NCBI GenBank assembly: GCA_007128085.1
Contig: SKYC01000144.1
Location: 1-5,938, forward strand
Source of the DNA: Saprospiraceae bacterium
Lineage (GTDB): Bacteria; Bacteroidota; Bacteroidia; Chitinophagales; Saprospiraceae
DNA: 5,938 nt
Reading direction: 5' to 3'
Positions 5,301-5,938 of this stretch are shown piece by piece (the stretch's first letter is position 1; every line of letters starts with the position of its first letter). The translations under genes were made by a program, and so were the position numbers. Below the pieces are notes generated by a model. The model made no database searches. It saw nothing but the letters and a program-made list of their open reading frames with translations, and was not told the DNA's origin.

Positions 5301-5938
5301 ATGTTAAAATTTTCCGACTCGCTGCCCTTGTTATTTACCTGTCTGCTGGGCACAGCCCTTATCACAGGAGCTTGTAACGATCCCTCTTTTGTAGGATCCG
5401 ATTTACTCGAAGACGATATCATCGATTTTGAGACCCGGAAAGACTTTGAAATTGAGTCCCGGATTTACCCCTCTGACTCTATCCTGGTTTTTGATCTGAC
5501 GGACCGGATATCTACTCATCGAATTGGCCAGGTCAATGACGACTATTTTGGTACGACCAGAGCTGCGATGGCTCTGCAGTTGGTCAATGAAATCAGGTCG
5601 CCGGATACATCCCAGGTCATCACCATCGATTCAGTGGTTCTTGCGATGGCTTACAATCTGGATGGTTTTTACGGTGATACACTGGTTCCCATGAATGTCG
5701 AAGTCTACCGTTTGACAGAATTTTACAACGCGAGGAGCGAGGCCTTTTTTTCGAATCAGGAGTACGCCATATCGTCTACACCTGTGGGTTCTGTCGAACT
5801 GGCCCCCAAGCCGAAAACACCCATTGTCAGATTTACGGACAATGAAGACAATGGCACAGACACCATCATGTTGATACCCCAATTGAGAGTTCCCCTCGAT
5901 CATCAAATCGGGCAGGAAATCCTCGGCCTGGATTCTGC
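5301..5938 (+). CDS. DUF4270 lipoprotein, N-terminal part (runs off window)
   Basis: The frame is open to the right edge, giving 212 residues of a longer protein. MLKFSDSLPLLFTCLLGTALITGAC is a lipoprotein signal peptide with the acylated Cys at 25. The lipobox ITGAC is slightly atypical, with Thr at -3. The DUF4270 pattern follows: acidic GSDLLEDD just after the Cys (32-39), then GQVNDDYFGTTRAAMALQL (76-94), then TIDSVVLAMAYN and GFYGDTLVPMNVEVYRLTE (122-140). These are predicted surface or outer-membrane-associated lipoproteins with no known function. The ATG at 5301 is the first in frame after a TGA at 5277. It starts 136 bases after the GT5-like gene on the same strand and may be co-transcribed as well as using its own promoter. 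A second frame (ATG 5258 or 5276) overlaps the signal peptide and also reads like a basic-hydrophobic leader before stopping at TAA 5373. Confidence 0.85.
   Translation, partial: MLKFSDSLPLLFTCLLGTALITGACNDPSFVGSDLLEDDIIDFETRKDFEIESRIYPSDSILVFDLTDRISTHRIGQVNDDYFGTTRAAMALQLVNEIRSPDTSQVITIDSVVLAMAYNLDGFYGDTLVPMNVEVYRLTEFYNARSEAFFSNQEYAISSTPVGSVELAPKPKTPIVRFTDNEDNGTDTIMLIPQLRVPLDHQIGQEILGLDS

Overview
The window looks like chromosomal DNA from a member of the Bacteroidota, possibly a Saprospiria-like lineage. Three things point there. Promoters match the phylum's -7 consensus TAnnTTTG (TACCTTTG at 282, TATCTTTG at 4307, variant TACCTTCG at 5223). Purine-rich Shine-Dalgarno sequences are not evident before the starts. 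A short orphan glycogen-synthase-like gene is followed by a DUF4270 lipoprotein gene, a pairing I know from this phylum. The finer lineage is inference.

Layout, left to right. Bases 1-270 hold no confident gene, but carry two compact hairpins that look like an interspersed repeat. An uncharacterised 167-residue protein follows (295-798), whose promoter sits almost on its start codon. Next is rnr, encoding the 3'-5' exoribonuclease RNase R (876-3053, 725 codons). Its frame is conserved throughout but carries two stop codons, TAA at 2097 and TAG at 2136, inside the catalytic domain. Convergent with it is guaD, guanine deaminase, on the minus strand (3141-3635). A gene-poor stretch of about 720 bases (3636-4354) holds a cluster of hairpins and a hairpin-containing direct repeat with a 50-base period. 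A clear promoter then leads into the orphan GT5-type protein (4355-5164). It is followed, behind its own promoter and a perfect 10-base inverted repeat, by the DUF4270 lipoprotein, which runs off the right edge (5301-5938).

The genes do not form one pathway. rnr serves RNA turnover and quality control, and guaD serves purine salvage and breakdown (guanine to xanthine plus ammonia). The GT5-like/DUF4270 pair has no role I can name. The GT5-like protein lacks the KxGG ADP-glucose-binding motif and the whole C-terminal nucleotide-binding domain, so it is probably not a working glycogen synthase.

The points most worth a second look are the doubly interrupted but otherwise intact rnr, the degenerate glycogen-synthase half paired with a surface lipoprotein, the inverted repeat around the lipoprotein promoter, and the noncoding repeats. 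I found no CRISPR array, tRNA, rRNA, transposase gene or defence system.
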